DNA of 64,000 bases, taken from Roseiflexus sp. RS-1 (GTDB lineage: Bacteria > Chloroflexota > Chloroflexia > Chloroflexales > Roseiflexaceae). Position 1 is the first letter of the stretch. Each line of letters begins with the position of its first letter. Below are positions 53,491 through 62,997 of this stretch, piece after piece. Location: contig NC_009523.1 in NCBI RefSeq assembly GCF_000016665.1, forward strand, positions 3,781,501 through 3,845,500, given 5' to 3'. The notes under the pieces are model-generated. The model was given only the letters and a program-made list of their open reading frames with translations. It ran no database searches and was not told the origin of the DNA. The position numbers and the translations under genes are program-made.

Positions 53491-55536
53491 CTACTCCGCC
53501 GGCTTCAACGCTTCCACGTGATAGACGTTGGTCGAGTCGTACAGGATCCAGCCGGCGCTGGCGTCGAACTCCTCGACAGCACGGATTTGCGCCCGAACTT
53601 CCTTCGGCGTATACTCGACGATCAACTCCTTTGGCACCCAGATCAGCGTAAAATCCTGCAACCAGGGGCGAAGCAGCGCGCGCTTCCCTTCGACCTGCCT
53701 GAGCGCCGCAGCCATGGATTTCTGGATGACCTCATAGGGGTACTTCGCCGGATTGTCGAAGCCGAATTCACCAGGACTGAAGTGCGAAGGATACACCATC
53801 GGGCTGATATAGTCGGTGTACTCAGCCATCATACCCAGGTTCTGCCCCAGCAATTTCGACGGACCAAAAGAGGTGTAGCCGAATACATCAACCGAAAAGA
53901 AGGCGCCGGCGCCGTTGATGGCGCGATGTGAGCGCCTGAGCACCTCGGTGATATTCGCCCAGCGCTCTTCGGGAGTTCCTTCGCGCGACAGCAGCAACCG
54001 ATCTTTATCGGTGGGAGAAAACTCCAGCGACGGGAAGCGAATGTAGTCGTACTGGATCTCATCGAATCCGAGCAGTGCCGCCTCGACCGACAGTTGAATG
54101 TTGTACTCCCAGACGTTCTCGTTCCATGGGTCGAGCCAGGCGTAGCGGATGCCCGGCGCCGGATAATCATAGAAGATTCCGCCGGTGGTCCGATCTTTTG
54201 CCGCCCACTCCGGTTTCGCCTCGGCGAGCACATTGTCGTGACTGAACATGTGGACGCGCGCAATGGTGTAGATGCCGCGACGTTTCGCTTCATCAAGGAT
54301 TTTACGCAGGTCCATGTAGGGCTTGAACGTCCCCAACTCCCGCACCATCGGCGCCTGCGAGTCGTAGTACACCAATCCCAGGTCATCGCGCAGATCCGAC
54401 TTGACATCGATCACAATTGCGTTCAGTTCCGTCGCGTCGATAATGTCGAAATACTTCGTCAACAGGTTCCAGCGCGCGGCAACTGCCGCAGTCACATAGA
54501 GCGCCTTCGAGTAGAACGGTTCGAGTTCGATCGTCGAAGGCACGCTACCGGGGCGCAGTTCGATAACCGCTTTGCGATACCCTGGCGCCAGCACCTGAAT
54601 ATACCCCTGTTCGGGGATGCCCTCCAGAACGAACGCGCCATCAGAACTGTTATCGATCCGCGTCATCGCCACATCGCTGCTCTGGAGATTGACTGTCGCA
54701 ATCACCGTTGCATTGCGGATCGGCTGTTTCGTGCGCGCGTCGATCAGCACCCCGGCAAGCGTGTCGGGACGCAGGGCGACATTGAGCGTCGTTGTGCGTT
54801 CGACAGGTTGGTCAAGACTGGCATACCCCTTCGCGCTGATGGTGATTGTCCCTTTTTCTGGAACGCCTCGCAGCGTATACTGCCCATCGCTGTCGGTCGT
54901 CGTTTTCAGATCGCCCAGGGTCACATCCGCCCCGGCGATTGGCTGACCGGTATACCCATCGGTGACCGTCCCGCGCAGCGTATCGGGACGGAGCGCTGTA
55001 TCGAACGATGTCGAACGCGCCACATCACTCACGAGTGGCGCATATCCGTCGGCGGTTATGGTGACACGGAACGTTTCGGGAACGCCAGTCAGCGTATACC
55101 GCCCGTCAGTATCGGTGGTGGCGCTGATTGCCTCCGATACCTGCACCACGGCGCCCGCAACCGGCGTGCGTGCATACAGGTCGGTGATCACGCCGCTCAA
55201 CGTATTCGGGCGAATCGTAATCGGGTCGAGAGCGACTGCCGGGGGTTCAGGACGTTCCAGTTGCGGCAGCGAAGCAAGGTTGACCTCAAACGGTTCGTAA
55301 CCGCTGGCAACGACACGAAGAACATCACGCGCACTCCAGCGGTCGATCTGATAGACGCCGTTCGCATCGGTGGTGATCTGAACGTCGCCAACATTCAGCG
55401 TTGCGACCACCGGTTTGCCGGTGTATGCATCGAATACGGAACCGGTCAGAGGAACATTCGGGCGCCCACATGCGGACAGAACCGCAAGCACGATCAGAAC
55501 AGCACCGACCAGAGCGCTTCCACGAATCCATCGCAT
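53491..55536 (-). CDS. Lipoprotein with carboxypeptidase-regulatory-like repeats and DUF4015 glycoside-hydrolase-like domain
   Basis: The 681-residue protein has a lipobox (VLSACG) and four to five Ig-like repeats of the CarboxypepD_reg type, each with TDTDGRYTLTGVPE-like loops (about 25-340). The C-terminal domain (about 345-680) carries LNAIVIDVKSDLRDDLGLVYYD, DEIQYDYIRFPS and DYISPMVYPSHFSPGEFG, the signature of DUF4015 putative glycosyl hydrolases. It is probably surface-bound and acts on polysaccharide. Confidence 0.85.
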   Translation of the reverse strand: MRWIRGSALVGAVLIVLAVLSACGRPNVPLTGSVFDAYTGKPVVATLNVGDVQITTDANGVYQIDRWSARDVLRVVASGYEPFEVNLASLPQLERPEPPAVALDPITIRPNTLSGVITDLYARTPVAGAVVQVSEAISATTDTDGRYTLTGVPETFRVTITADGYAPLVSDVARSTSFDTALRPDTLRGTVTDGYTGQPIAGADVTLGDLKTTTDSDGQYTLRGVPEKGTITISAKGYASLDQPVERTTTLNVALRPDTLAGVLIDARTKQPIRNATVIATVNLQSSDVAMTRIDNSSDGAFVLEGIPEQGYIQVLAPGYRKAVIELRPGSVPSTIELEPFYSKALYVTAAVAARWNLLTKYFDIIDATELNAIVIDVKSDLRDDLGLVYYDSQAPMVRELGTFKPYMDLRKILDEAKRRGIYTIARVHMFSHDNVLAEAKPEWAAKDRTTGGIFYDYPAPGIRYAWLDPWNENVWEYNIQLSVEAALLGFDEIQYDYIRFPSLEFSPTDKDRLLLSREGTPEERWANITEVLRRSHRAINGAGAFFSVDVFGYTSFGPSKLLGQNLGMMAEYTDYISPMVYPSHFSPGEFGFDNPAKYPYEVIQKSMAAALRQVEGKRALLRPWLQDFTLIWVPKELIVEYTPKEVRAQIRAVEEFDASAGWILYDSTNVYHVEALKPAE

Positions 55537-55646
55537 CGATCCACTACTCCCTTGTTGCTGGTATCACGTTGCGCGTATGATAAAGGTTTGACAGCGCATT
55601 GTCAAGCATGGCGTTCTGGCAGATTGATTTACGAAACAGTGTCAAA

Positions 55647-56609
55647 TTACTGACGAAAACCGCGCTGACGCCCATAGATCGAGATCATGACCAGCAACGT
55701 CGCACCCAATACCATACGTCGCACCGACTCTGGCATTTGCATGGTCGTCAGCAGGCTGGTGATCAGGGTCAGCACCAGCGCCCCCGCCATTGTGCCGAAG
55801 TAACTTCCCTTGCCGCCGGTCAGCAATGTGCCGCCGACGGCGACCGCCGCAATCGAAGGAAAGAGAAAGGGATCGCCAATACGAATGTGGACAACGCCGG
55901 TATTCCCGACTACCAGAAAGCCGCCAAGCCCGGCGAGCATCCCGGAGAGGGCATAGGTTCCGATGACCACGGCGGTGACGCGAATGCCGGAGAGCCGCGC
56001 CGTAGTCCGATTCGTGCCGATGGCGAAGAGATGTCTGCCATAGGTTGTGCGCTCGATCAGGAGCCACATCAACGCCGCAAAAACGATCCAGATCAGAATG
56101 GCGCCGGGAATGCCCTGAAACACCGGACGGGCGATCAGTTGGGTCATGATCGGCGCAACCGCGCCGCTGACATTCCCCTGGGTAATGACCAGGATCAATC
56201 CGCTGACAACACCCGCCATGCCGAGGGTCATCACCAGCGGCGCAATGTTGAGAAACGCCACACCGGCGCCGTTGATCAACCCGATCATCCCCCCAACAAT
56301 CAGCACCGCCAGGAGCGCCGGCAGCACCTGTTCGTTCCTGCCGTTGACGATTGTATAGGTCAGAATGGCCGTCAGTGTCACCACCGCGCCTGTGGAGAGA
56401 TCGATCCCCTCGTTGCCGCTGATAATCACCAGAGTCTGTCCTGCCGCGATGATCCCCAGAAAGACCGAGAGGCGCACGATATTAACCGCCTGTGCAGCAG
56501 CCACATCGAGATTGCCGCCAAAACCGTTGGGCAGGAATCCACTGAGCAGGAACAACACAATCGCCAGCAGCACGGCAGCGAGCGGCGGGGAGATCGTCAG
56601 GCGTTTCAT
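55647..56609 (-). CDS. Sugar ABC transporter permease (RbsC-like)
   Basis: The 320-residue protein starts at an ATG with GGAGGAA upstream and overlaps the previous permease by 4 bp. It has 8-10 membrane helices and the BPD_transp_2 motifs AAGQTLVIISGNEGIDLSTGA and SGIRVTAVVIGTYALSGMLAGLGGFLVV. It is the second permease of a ribose/xylose-type importer. Confidence 0.93.
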   Translation of the reverse strand: MKRLTISPPLAAVLLAIVLFLLSGFLPNGFGGNLDVAAAQAVNIVRLSVFLGIIAAGQTLVIISGNEGIDLSTGAVVTLTAILTYTIVNGRNEQVLPALLAVLIVGGMIGLINGAGVAFLNIAPLVMTLGMAGVVSGLILVITQGNVSGAVAPIMTQLIARPVFQGIPGAILIWIVFAALMWLLIERTTYGRHLFAIGTNRTTARLSGIRVTAVVIGTYALSGMLAGLGGFLVVGNTGVVHIRIGDPFLFPSIAAVAVGGTLLTGGKGSYFGTMAGALVLTLITSLLTTMQMPESVRRMVLGATLLVMISIYGRQRGFRQ

Positions 56610-57574
56610 GCGTTCCTCCTGCGTATCAGATTGATGATTCCGGGCATCGCCAGCGCCAGCACGATGATCGCAGCGTTGACAAAGGTTTGCCACCAGGTGG
56701 CTACATTGGCAAACGAAATAATGTTGCGTATCAACCCCAGAATCACCGCACCGATGATCGGACCGGCGATGCCGCCGGCGCCGCCGCTCAATGGCGTCCC
56801 GCCGATCACGGCTGCGGTGATCGATGCCAGGGTGAGCGGATCGCCGACCTGCGCGTTGCCGGAGCCGGTCAGGAGCGTCATTGCGATTCCGCCAAGCGCT
56901 GCCATCAAACCGGAAATAACATAGGTGCTGAACTGTACGGCGCGCACCGGGACGCCCGTCTCGTAGGCAGCGTTGGCTTTGCCGCCGACGGCGTAGAGGT
57001 AACGACCGTAGCGTGTCCGCCGGACGAGCGCCCAGGCGAGGAGAAGCGCTGCGATGATGTAGAACGCCAGCGGCAACCAGAGCACGACCGTTTCACGGTA
57101 AAACGCAGTAAACTGCGGCGGCACGCCGCCGCCCGGGTTCGGCAGGATGAAGAGCGCCAATCCAGCATAGACAAAACTGGTGGCAAAGGTCGTGATAATT
57201 GGCTGGAGACGCAGGTAGGCGATGAACAGTCCATTCAGCGCCCCCGCCCCCATACCAACCAGGATCGCAACGACCATGATCAGCACTGCTGTGGCAGGAT
57301 CGCCGCTCAGTCCGATCTGGGTGGCGAGCAGCGCGTTCACGACTGAAACAATCGAGCCGACCGAAATATCGATGCCCCCGCCGATCATTACAATCGCCTG
57401 ACCGATTGCCACCAGGATCAGCGGCAGAAACACGCGCATATTGCGGTTCAGCGCTGTCGGTTCGATCAGATTTGGCTGAAGCAACAGATTGACGGTAAAC
57501 GCCACGATCAGCACGATCAGGGCAAACAGGTATGGATGGCGATAGGTGCGTTGTTGCCAGCGTGATTGCTTCAT
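56606..57574 (-). CDS. Sugar ABC transporter permease (RbsC-like)
   Basis: The 322-residue protein shows AIGQAIVMIGGGIDISVGSIVS-like and GVPVRAVQFSTYVISGLMAALGGIAMT segments of BPD_transp_2 permeases. It overlaps the genes on both sides by 4 bp, so all are translated together. With the second permease it makes a heterodimeric channel. Confidence 0.93.
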   Translation of the reverse strand: MKQSRWQQRTYRHPYLFALIVLIVAFTVNLLLQPNLIEPTALNRNMRVFLPLILVAIGQAIVMIGGGIDISVGSIVSVVNALLATQIGLSGDPATAVLIMVVAILVGMGAGALNGLFIAYLRLQPIITTFATSFVYAGLALFILPNPGGGVPPQFTAFYRETVVLWLPLAFYIIAALLLAWALVRRTRYGRYLYAVGGKANAAYETGVPVRAVQFSTYVISGLMAALGGIAMTLLTGSGNAQVGDPLTLASITAAVIGGTPLSGGAGGIAGPIIGAVILGLIRNIISFANVATWWQTFVNAAIIVLALAMPGIINLIRRRNA

Positions 57575-59088
57575 GACGTCTCCCGGTGGACAACTCCAAG
57601 ACTGGCGGCAACCAGATTCGCGGTCGTCAGCGATCCGCCAGCGAGTTCGGAACTGATCCGTCCGTCGTGCATCACAAGCACCCGATCACACAAGCCGACC
57701 AGTTCTTCATCATCGCTGCTGTAGAGGATGACCGTCGTTCCTTCATCGCACAGGTGCGTCAGCAAGCGGTAGAACTCCATTTTTGCGCCGATATCCACCC
57801 CCTTCGTCGGATCGTCGAGCAGCAGGAGACGTGGATTGCGCAACAGCCATTTGCCGATGACCACTTTTTGTGCGTTGCCGCCCGACAACACGCTGACCGG
57901 CGCGTCCAGTCCCGGCATTTTGATCTCCAGGCGCGCGGCGATTGCACCGGCGTCGCGGCGCGCACGCCCCATGCGCAGCGGGAAACCATACGCACGCCAC
58001 GACGGAAGCAGGAGGTTCTCCAGGATCGAGCGAATGGCAAGCAACCCCTCACCGGCGCGATCCCCAGGAACGAGCGCAACACCCTGGTTCATCGCCTGCC
58101 GCGGGTGGGTGAAACGTACCGGTTTCCCTTCGAGCAGCATACGCCCGGAATACGGCACACCACCAAAGATCGCAAGCAGGAGATCGCGCTGACCCTGTCC
58201 CTTCAGCCCGCCGATGCCGAGCAGTTCGCCTTCGCGCACCTGCAAACTGACTCCGCGCAACACGCCGGTCTGGAGATTCTCGACCTGAAGAACGGTGCGG
58301 CGTGTTGCCAGAAGATCGGCGGAAAGGCGGCGACGCGCCACAACCGCGCCAGCAGTCTCCGGCGCCATCAGCGCCACGAGATCGCCAGCGGTTGCATCCT
58401 TCATGGCGCCCGCGCCCACGGTTTGCCCGTTGCGCAGCACTGAGTAGCGGTCGGCGATCTGCTCGATTTCGGTCATACGGTGCGAAATGAAGATGATCGC
58501 GGTTCCCCGCGCTTTCCATTGCCCGATCAATTCGAACAACCGCTGCACCTGACGGCTATCCAGGCTGGCAGTCGCCTCATCCAGAATCAGGAGACGCGGG
58601 TTGACGCTGATCGCCTTGAGGATCTCGACGATCTGTTTTTCGTCGGGAAGGAGTGCGCTCACCGGAGTATCCGGCGTCAGATCAGGCCGAACCGTACCGG
58701 CGAAGAGGTCCAGCAACGCTTCAGTTCCGCGCCGTTCTCGCTGGCGATCAATCAGTCCGCCGCGCCCAAGCGGCTCACGGGTGAGCCAGATATTTTCGGC
58801 GACCGTCATCTGCGGCACGAGGCTGAGTTCCTGGAAGACGGTCGAGATGCCGGCGTCTTTCGCAGCGTGGGGCGAGTCGAAGCGCACCGGGCGGCCATCG
58901 AGGAGCAGTTGCCCGCCATCGGGGGCAACTACTCCATTGATGACCTTGCTGAGGGTGCTCTTGCCGCTTCCGTTCGCGCCAATCAACGCCAGCGTCTCAC
59001 CGGCGCCGATCTCCAGGCTGGCATCGACCAGCGCCTGAACGGCGCCGTACCGCTTGGCGACATTGCGAGCAGACAGCAGAAGCGACAT
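57571..59088 (-). CDS. Sugar ABC transporter ATP-binding protein (RbsA/MglA-like)
   Basis: The 505-residue protein has two ATPase halves. The first has Walker A IGANGSGKSTLSKVI and Walker B RLLILDEATASLD; the second has GIGGLKGQGQRDLLLAIFG, a modified Walker A as is usual in this family, and VLSGGNAQKVVIGKWLLRNPRLLLLDDPTKGVD. It powers uptake by the two permeases. Confidence 0.95.
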   Translation of the reverse strand: MSLLLSARNVAKRYGAVQALVDASLEIGAGETLALIGANGSGKSTLSKVINGVVAPDGGQLLLDGRPVRFDSPHAAKDAGISTVFQELSLVPQMTVAENIWLTREPLGRGGLIDRQRERRGTEALLDLFAGTVRPDLTPDTPVSALLPDEKQIVEILKAISVNPRLLILDEATASLDSRQVQRLFELIGQWKARGTAIIFISHRMTEIEQIADRYSVLRNGQTVGAGAMKDATAGDLVALMAPETAGAVVARRRLSADLLATRRTVLQVENLQTGVLRGVSLQVREGELLGIGGLKGQGQRDLLLAIFGGVPYSGRMLLEGKPVRFTHPRQAMNQGVALVPGDRAGEGLLAIRSILENLLLPSWRAYGFPLRMGRARRDAGAIAARLEIKMPGLDAPVSVLSGGNAQKVVIGKWLLRNPRLLLLDDPTKGVDIGAKMEFYRLLTHLCDEGTTVILYSSDDEELVGLCDRVLVMHDGRISSELAGGSLTTANLVAASLGVVHRETS

Positions 59089-59092
59089 GGTG

Positions 59093-60205
59093 TTACTTCA
59101 GGAAGAACTGCTGCACTTCCTCGTCGGTCATAATGCCGTCGAGCAGGTAGGTGGCCGGCTTGTCCTTGCACATAGTGGTGAAGACTTCCTGGAAGTTGTC
59201 CTTCGTCACGATCACCGGCACCGGAATGACGAACGACAACCCGTTCGCACCTCCCAGTTTACTCTTATCCACCTGCTTGCCCATCAGCATATTGACGGCG
59301 ATCCGCAGACCGGTCGGCGAGACGCCGGGCGGATTGGCGACAGCAATCGTCTCGAAGTTGGGGTCTTCCTTCAAGCGCTGATCCCACAACTGCAAGAACT
59401 GGCAGCGTCCTTCGCCAACCAGGATGGGCCACTTCGGCGGGTTCGCCGCCATCACCGCCTGCATCGCGCCGATCGCCATGCCGTCCTGAGTCCAGTAGCC
59501 ATCGAGGTTAGGGAACGACGCCAGGAAGTTTGACATCACCTGCTGACCGGTCGCTTCGTCCCACTTCCCGGTTTCACGCCCCAGCACCTTGATGCCCGGA
59601 TACTCCTTGAGCACCTCCTCGACGCCGTCCATGCGCGCCACGTTCGCCGGGTGTCCGGGGAAGCCTTCGATCAGCACGATGTTTCCCTGACCACCCAACT
59701 TCTCCGCCAGCCAGCGGGCGGAGATCTTCGCCCACTCTTTCTGGTCGATGCCGACGTTGTAGACGCCGGGGGTGTTGAGTTCCTGATCGACGGAAATGAC
59801 GATGATCCCCTTGTTGATGGCTTCCTGAAGGGTGTCGTTGAGACCATTGACATCGCTGGGATTCACCAGGATGGCATCAACGCCCTTGTTGATCAGATTC
59901 TGCAACTGCTGGATCTGACCGGCGACATCGGTATCGGCGCTCTCGATCACGAGTTCATTCGTGATACCCCGCTCCATGTATTCCTTGTTGACCTCGATCA
60001 ACGACTGGATCATCTGGGTGCGGTATTCGCTGCTGATGAACGGGTTAGAGATGCCGATGGTGAATTTTTTGCCTTCCGGCGCCGCCGTCGGTTGCCCTGC
60101 CGGTGCAGCGGTCGGAGCGGTCGTTGTTGGAGCGCCGCCGCATGCTGCGATCAGTGAAGCAATTGCAATCAGTAGTGTGAACAGTGCGAAGAATCGGCGA
60201 GTCAT
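59093..60205 (-). CDS. Sugar ABC transporter substrate-binding lipoprotein
   Basis: The 370-residue protein starts at an ATG with AAGGAG upstream. It has a lipobox (SLIAACGG) and a Peripla_BP_4 fold (FTIGISNPFISSEYRTQMIQSLI, AILVNPSDVNGLNDTLQEAINKGIIVISVDQ, DGYWTQDGMAIGAMQAV). It heads the operon binding protein-ATPase-permease-permease. The sugar is unknown. Confidence 0.93.
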   Translation of the reverse strand: MTRRFFALFTLLIAIASLIAACGGAPTTTAPTAAPAGQPTAAPEGKKFTIGISNPFISSEYRTQMIQSLIEVNKEYMERGITNELVIESADTDVAGQIQQLQNLINKGVDAILVNPSDVNGLNDTLQEAINKGIIVISVDQELNTPGVYNVGIDQKEWAKISARWLAEKLGGQGNIVLIEGFPGHPANVARMDGVEEVLKEYPGIKVLGRETGKWDEATGQQVMSNFLASFPNLDGYWTQDGMAIGAMQAVMAANPPKWPILVGEGRCQFLQLWDQRLKEDPNFETIAVANPPGVSPTGLRIAVNMLMGKQVDKSKLGGANGLSFVIPVPVIVTKDNFQEVFTTMCKDKPATYLLDGIMTDEEVQQFFLK

Positions 60206-60631
60206 TGCCTGTTTCTCCTTCATGAACTGTGAGAACCTGAAGTGTGCGAAGCGGGGATTGTGCGGAGCAGTGACCGTCAGTGCACCTCCTTTCCAGCAAA
60301 TAGGACACCTGCACCCCTGCGCTCTATGCGCACCCGGCACATCGGGAGACACCTCATGGACGGATCAGGGGCGACTCCTGACGGTTACCCCAGGCAACAG
60401 CGCCCTTCCGTCGAGACATGCACTGTGTGCAGGCGTCAGAACAGGCAGAACAACGCCACCCCTGATTGTGGAACATCGCCCCGGCGCTCTGGCGTTCTGC
60501 GCTGACAGTAACCCTCCTGTTCCAGATGCACGCTCTGGAGCGACACCGTGATCAGGGGCGATTATTGTAGATCGAAGTACTCAAACGGGCAAGCCCAAAT
60601 CGGGGAAAATGTTCCGTTTTTTTGAATACTT
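60206..60631. other. Intergenic region upstream of sugar ABC operon
   Basis: About 425 bp hold no gene I can support. It should carry the promoter of the sugar operon on the minus strand and the terminator of the kinase gene to the right. No consensus promoter or clear terminator was found by eye. Confidence 0.5.
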
Positions 60632-62557
60632 TCACGAATCCAGGACAGCGCGAACCCTCTGAAGGAGCGCAGTTGGAGTGAATGGCTTCTGAAGAACCGT
60701 CGCTTCCTGGAGCGCCTGAACATCGGGGCGCGGCTCAACGACATACCCGCTCATAAAGAGCACCTTCATCTGCGGGATCAGAGCGGTCAGATAGTGTGCC
60801 AGCGACTCACTACTCATATGCGGAATAACGTGGTCACTCAAGAGAAGGTGGATCGGACGTTCACCGGCGAGCGTCAACGCTTCATGTCCGTCACCCGCTT
60901 CCAGAACGGTATACCCATGGGTGCGCAGCACCCGCGCTGTCAGCGTGCGCACCGCCGGATCATCCTCGACCAGCAGGATCGTTTCCGAGCCTTTGAGATC
61001 GATGTGCTCGCCAGTCTCCAGGGCGACTGTCTCTTCGGAGGGATAGGCGCGCGGCAGATAGATAATGACCGTTGTGCCGCATCCCGGTTCGCTCGTCAGT
61101 TCGATGGCGCCGCCGTGCTGGACGACAATCCCGTAGCAGGTCGCCAGACCGAGACCGGTTCCCTCGCCGGGCTTCTTCGTGGTAAAGAACGGCTCGAAGG
61201 CGCGCCTGCGCGTTTCTTCGTCCATGCCGACGCCGGTGTCACTGACCGTCAACCGGACATACATGCCCGGATTCAGCGAAGGATGGCGGTTGTCGAACGC
61301 ATCGTCGATCACAGCATTTTCGGTTGTAATCGTCAACACACCGCCATCGACCATCGCATCACGCGCGTTGATCGCCAGATTGACCAGCACCTGCTCGATC
61401 TGACCAGGATCGGCGCGCACAAGCCAGAGATCGGGGGCAAGACGGGTGTTCAGGGTGATATTCTCGCGGATCAGGCGACGCAGCAGTTTCTGCATGTCGA
61501 GAATAAGCGTGTTCAGATCGATGGGGCGCGGCTCGAACCGCTGTCGGTGCGCAAAAGCCAGCAGCTGACGGGTCAGCGCCGTTGCGCGCTCGGTCGCATG
61601 CTGGATTTCGATCAGTTCTCCGGTCGCCGGGTGGTCATCAGGGATCAGTTGACGCGCCAGTTCGGTGCAACCGGCAATCACTGCCAGCATGTTGTTGAAA
61701 TCGTGCGCAATGCCGCCCGACAACCGACCAAGCGCATCCATTTTCTGGATCTGGAGTAAACGTTCTTCCAGTTCACGGCGCTCGGTAATATCGCGCCCCA
61801 CGACAATCGCCGTCAACCCGCCGCCTTGCTCGACCGCCCTGATATTGCATTCGATCCAGCGCCAGGCGCCGCTGGCATGACGATAGCGAAACGTCGCAGT
61901 GGCGCGGGTACGCTGGAGCATGGTGCACCAGTACTCCTCGCTGTACGGAAGGTCATCGGGATGGATAAGGAAGAATGCATCCTGTCCGACCAACGCTTCT
62001 GCGGTATGCCCCAACAGCGTCGTGACCGAAGGGCTGATGTACTGGAAGTGGTGCTGGTCGTCGAGAATGGCGATCAGATCAGACGTGTTCTCGGTAATGA
62101 GGCGGTAGCGCGCCTCAATTTCGCGCAACTCCTGTTCGGCGCGACGTTGCGCCTGGATCGCCCGCCACTGGCGGATGGCACGCTGCGCCACATGGGGCAG
62201 ATCGGCGAATGCGGCATCACTCTTCACAATATAATCGAGCGCGCCAGAACGGATCGCTTCGACTGCCACCCGTTCATCGCCATACCCGGTCATCAGAATG
62301 ACCGGCAGCGCACGGTTGAAGTCCAGCAGTTCCAACCCTTCGCCGTCGGGCAATCGCCAATCGCACACGATCAGATCGAAGTCGGACGAATCACCGGAGA
62401 GCAGCGCGTATGCCTCCTGCAACGTGTGCACAACCGACAGATCGAACAATGATCGCCATGACTCGAAGGCGCGCTCGATCAGCGCAACATGCGACTCATC
62501 GTCCTCGATGAGGAGCAGACTGATCCGTTCAGCTGCATCCACACCAGACCCCATCAT
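60632..62557 (-). CDS. Hybrid histidine kinase (REC-PAS-HisKA-HATPase-REC)
   Basis: The 641-residue protein starts with a receiver domain ([31 protein letters not shown]), then a PAS/PAC pair (about 150-270), HisKA with the phospho-His in [15 protein letters not shown], an ATPase domain ([25 protein letters not shown]) and a C-terminal receiver ([23 protein letters not shown]). Its receiver-end region [13 protein letters not shown] keeps the phosphoacceptor Asp. It overlaps the response-regulator gene by 4 bp. Confidence 0.94.
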   Translation of the reverse strand: MMGSGVDAAERISLLLIEDDESHVALIERAFESWRSLFDLSVVHTLQEAYALLSGDSSDFDLIVCDWRLPDGEGLELLDFNRALPVILMTGYGDERVAVEAIRSGALDYIVKSDAAFADLPHVAQRAIRQWRAIQAQRRAEQELREIEARYRLITENTSDLIAILDDQHHFQYISPSVTTLLGHTAEALVGQDAFFLIHPDDLPYSEEYWCTMLQRTRATATFRYRHASGAWRWIECNIRAVEQGGGLTAIVVGRDITERRELEERLLQIQKMDALGRLSGGIAHDFNNMLAVIAGCTELARQLIPDDHPATGELIEIQHATERATALTRQLLAFAHRQRFEPRPIDLNTLILDMQKLLRRLIRENITLNTRLAPDLWLVRADPGQIEQVLVNLAINARDAMVDGGVLTITTENAVIDDAFDNRHPSLNPGMYVRLTVSDTGVGMDEETRRRAFEPFFTTKKPGEGTGLGLATCYGIVVQHGGAIELTSEPGCGTTVIIYLPRAYPSEETVALETGEHIDLKGSETILLVEDDPAVRTLTARVLRTHGYTVLEAGDGHEALTLAGERPIHLLLSDHVIPHMSSESLAHYLTALIPQMKVLFMSGYVVEPRPDVQALQEATVLQKPFTPTALLQRVRAVLDS

Positions 62558-62997
62558 ATCGCCGAGAGTTTGTTATGGGTCAACCAGTATACGCCAACGT
62601 CGTGCATGAGACTTCGGAACTCCTCAAAACCAAACGGCTTGACAAGGTAACTGTTGGCATAGGCGTCGTAGGCGCGCGACACGTCGCCTTCTGCCGATGA
62701 TGAGCTCAGAATGATCACAGGGATGTGGCGCAATTCTGCCGACTGCTTGATGCTGGTCAGCACTTCAAGCCCATCGACGCGCGGCAGACGCAGATCGAGC
62801 AGTATCACGTGGGGGCGGGGGCTTTGGTTGGGGTCGTTCCAGGTTCCGCGACGATAGAGGTAATCGAGAGCGCTCTCACCATCGCTGATATGCACAATCT
62901 GCGGCGCTCGCTGATGCTCGCCCAGGGTTCGCCGGATTAATTCGGCATGGTCATCGTTATCTTCCACCAGCAATACTCTGAATGCGCTGTCGGTCAT
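62554..62997 (-). CDS. Single-domain response regulator (Rcp1-like)
   Basis: The 147-residue protein is a lone receiver domain: RVLLVEDNDDHAELIRRTL, VILLDLRLPRVDGLEVL (phospho-Asp) and SYLVKPFGFEEFRSLM. The length and pattern are like Rcp1, the partner of bacterial phytochrome-type kinases. It overlaps the kinase genes on both sides. Confidence 0.93.
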   Translation of the reverse strand: MTDSAFRVLLVEDNDDHAELIRRTLGEHQRAPQIVHISDGESALDYLYRRGTWNDPNQSPRPHVILLDLRLPRVDGLEVLTSIKQSAELRHIPVIILSSSSAEGDVSRAYDAYANSYLVKPFGFEEFRSLMHDVGVYWLTHNKLSAI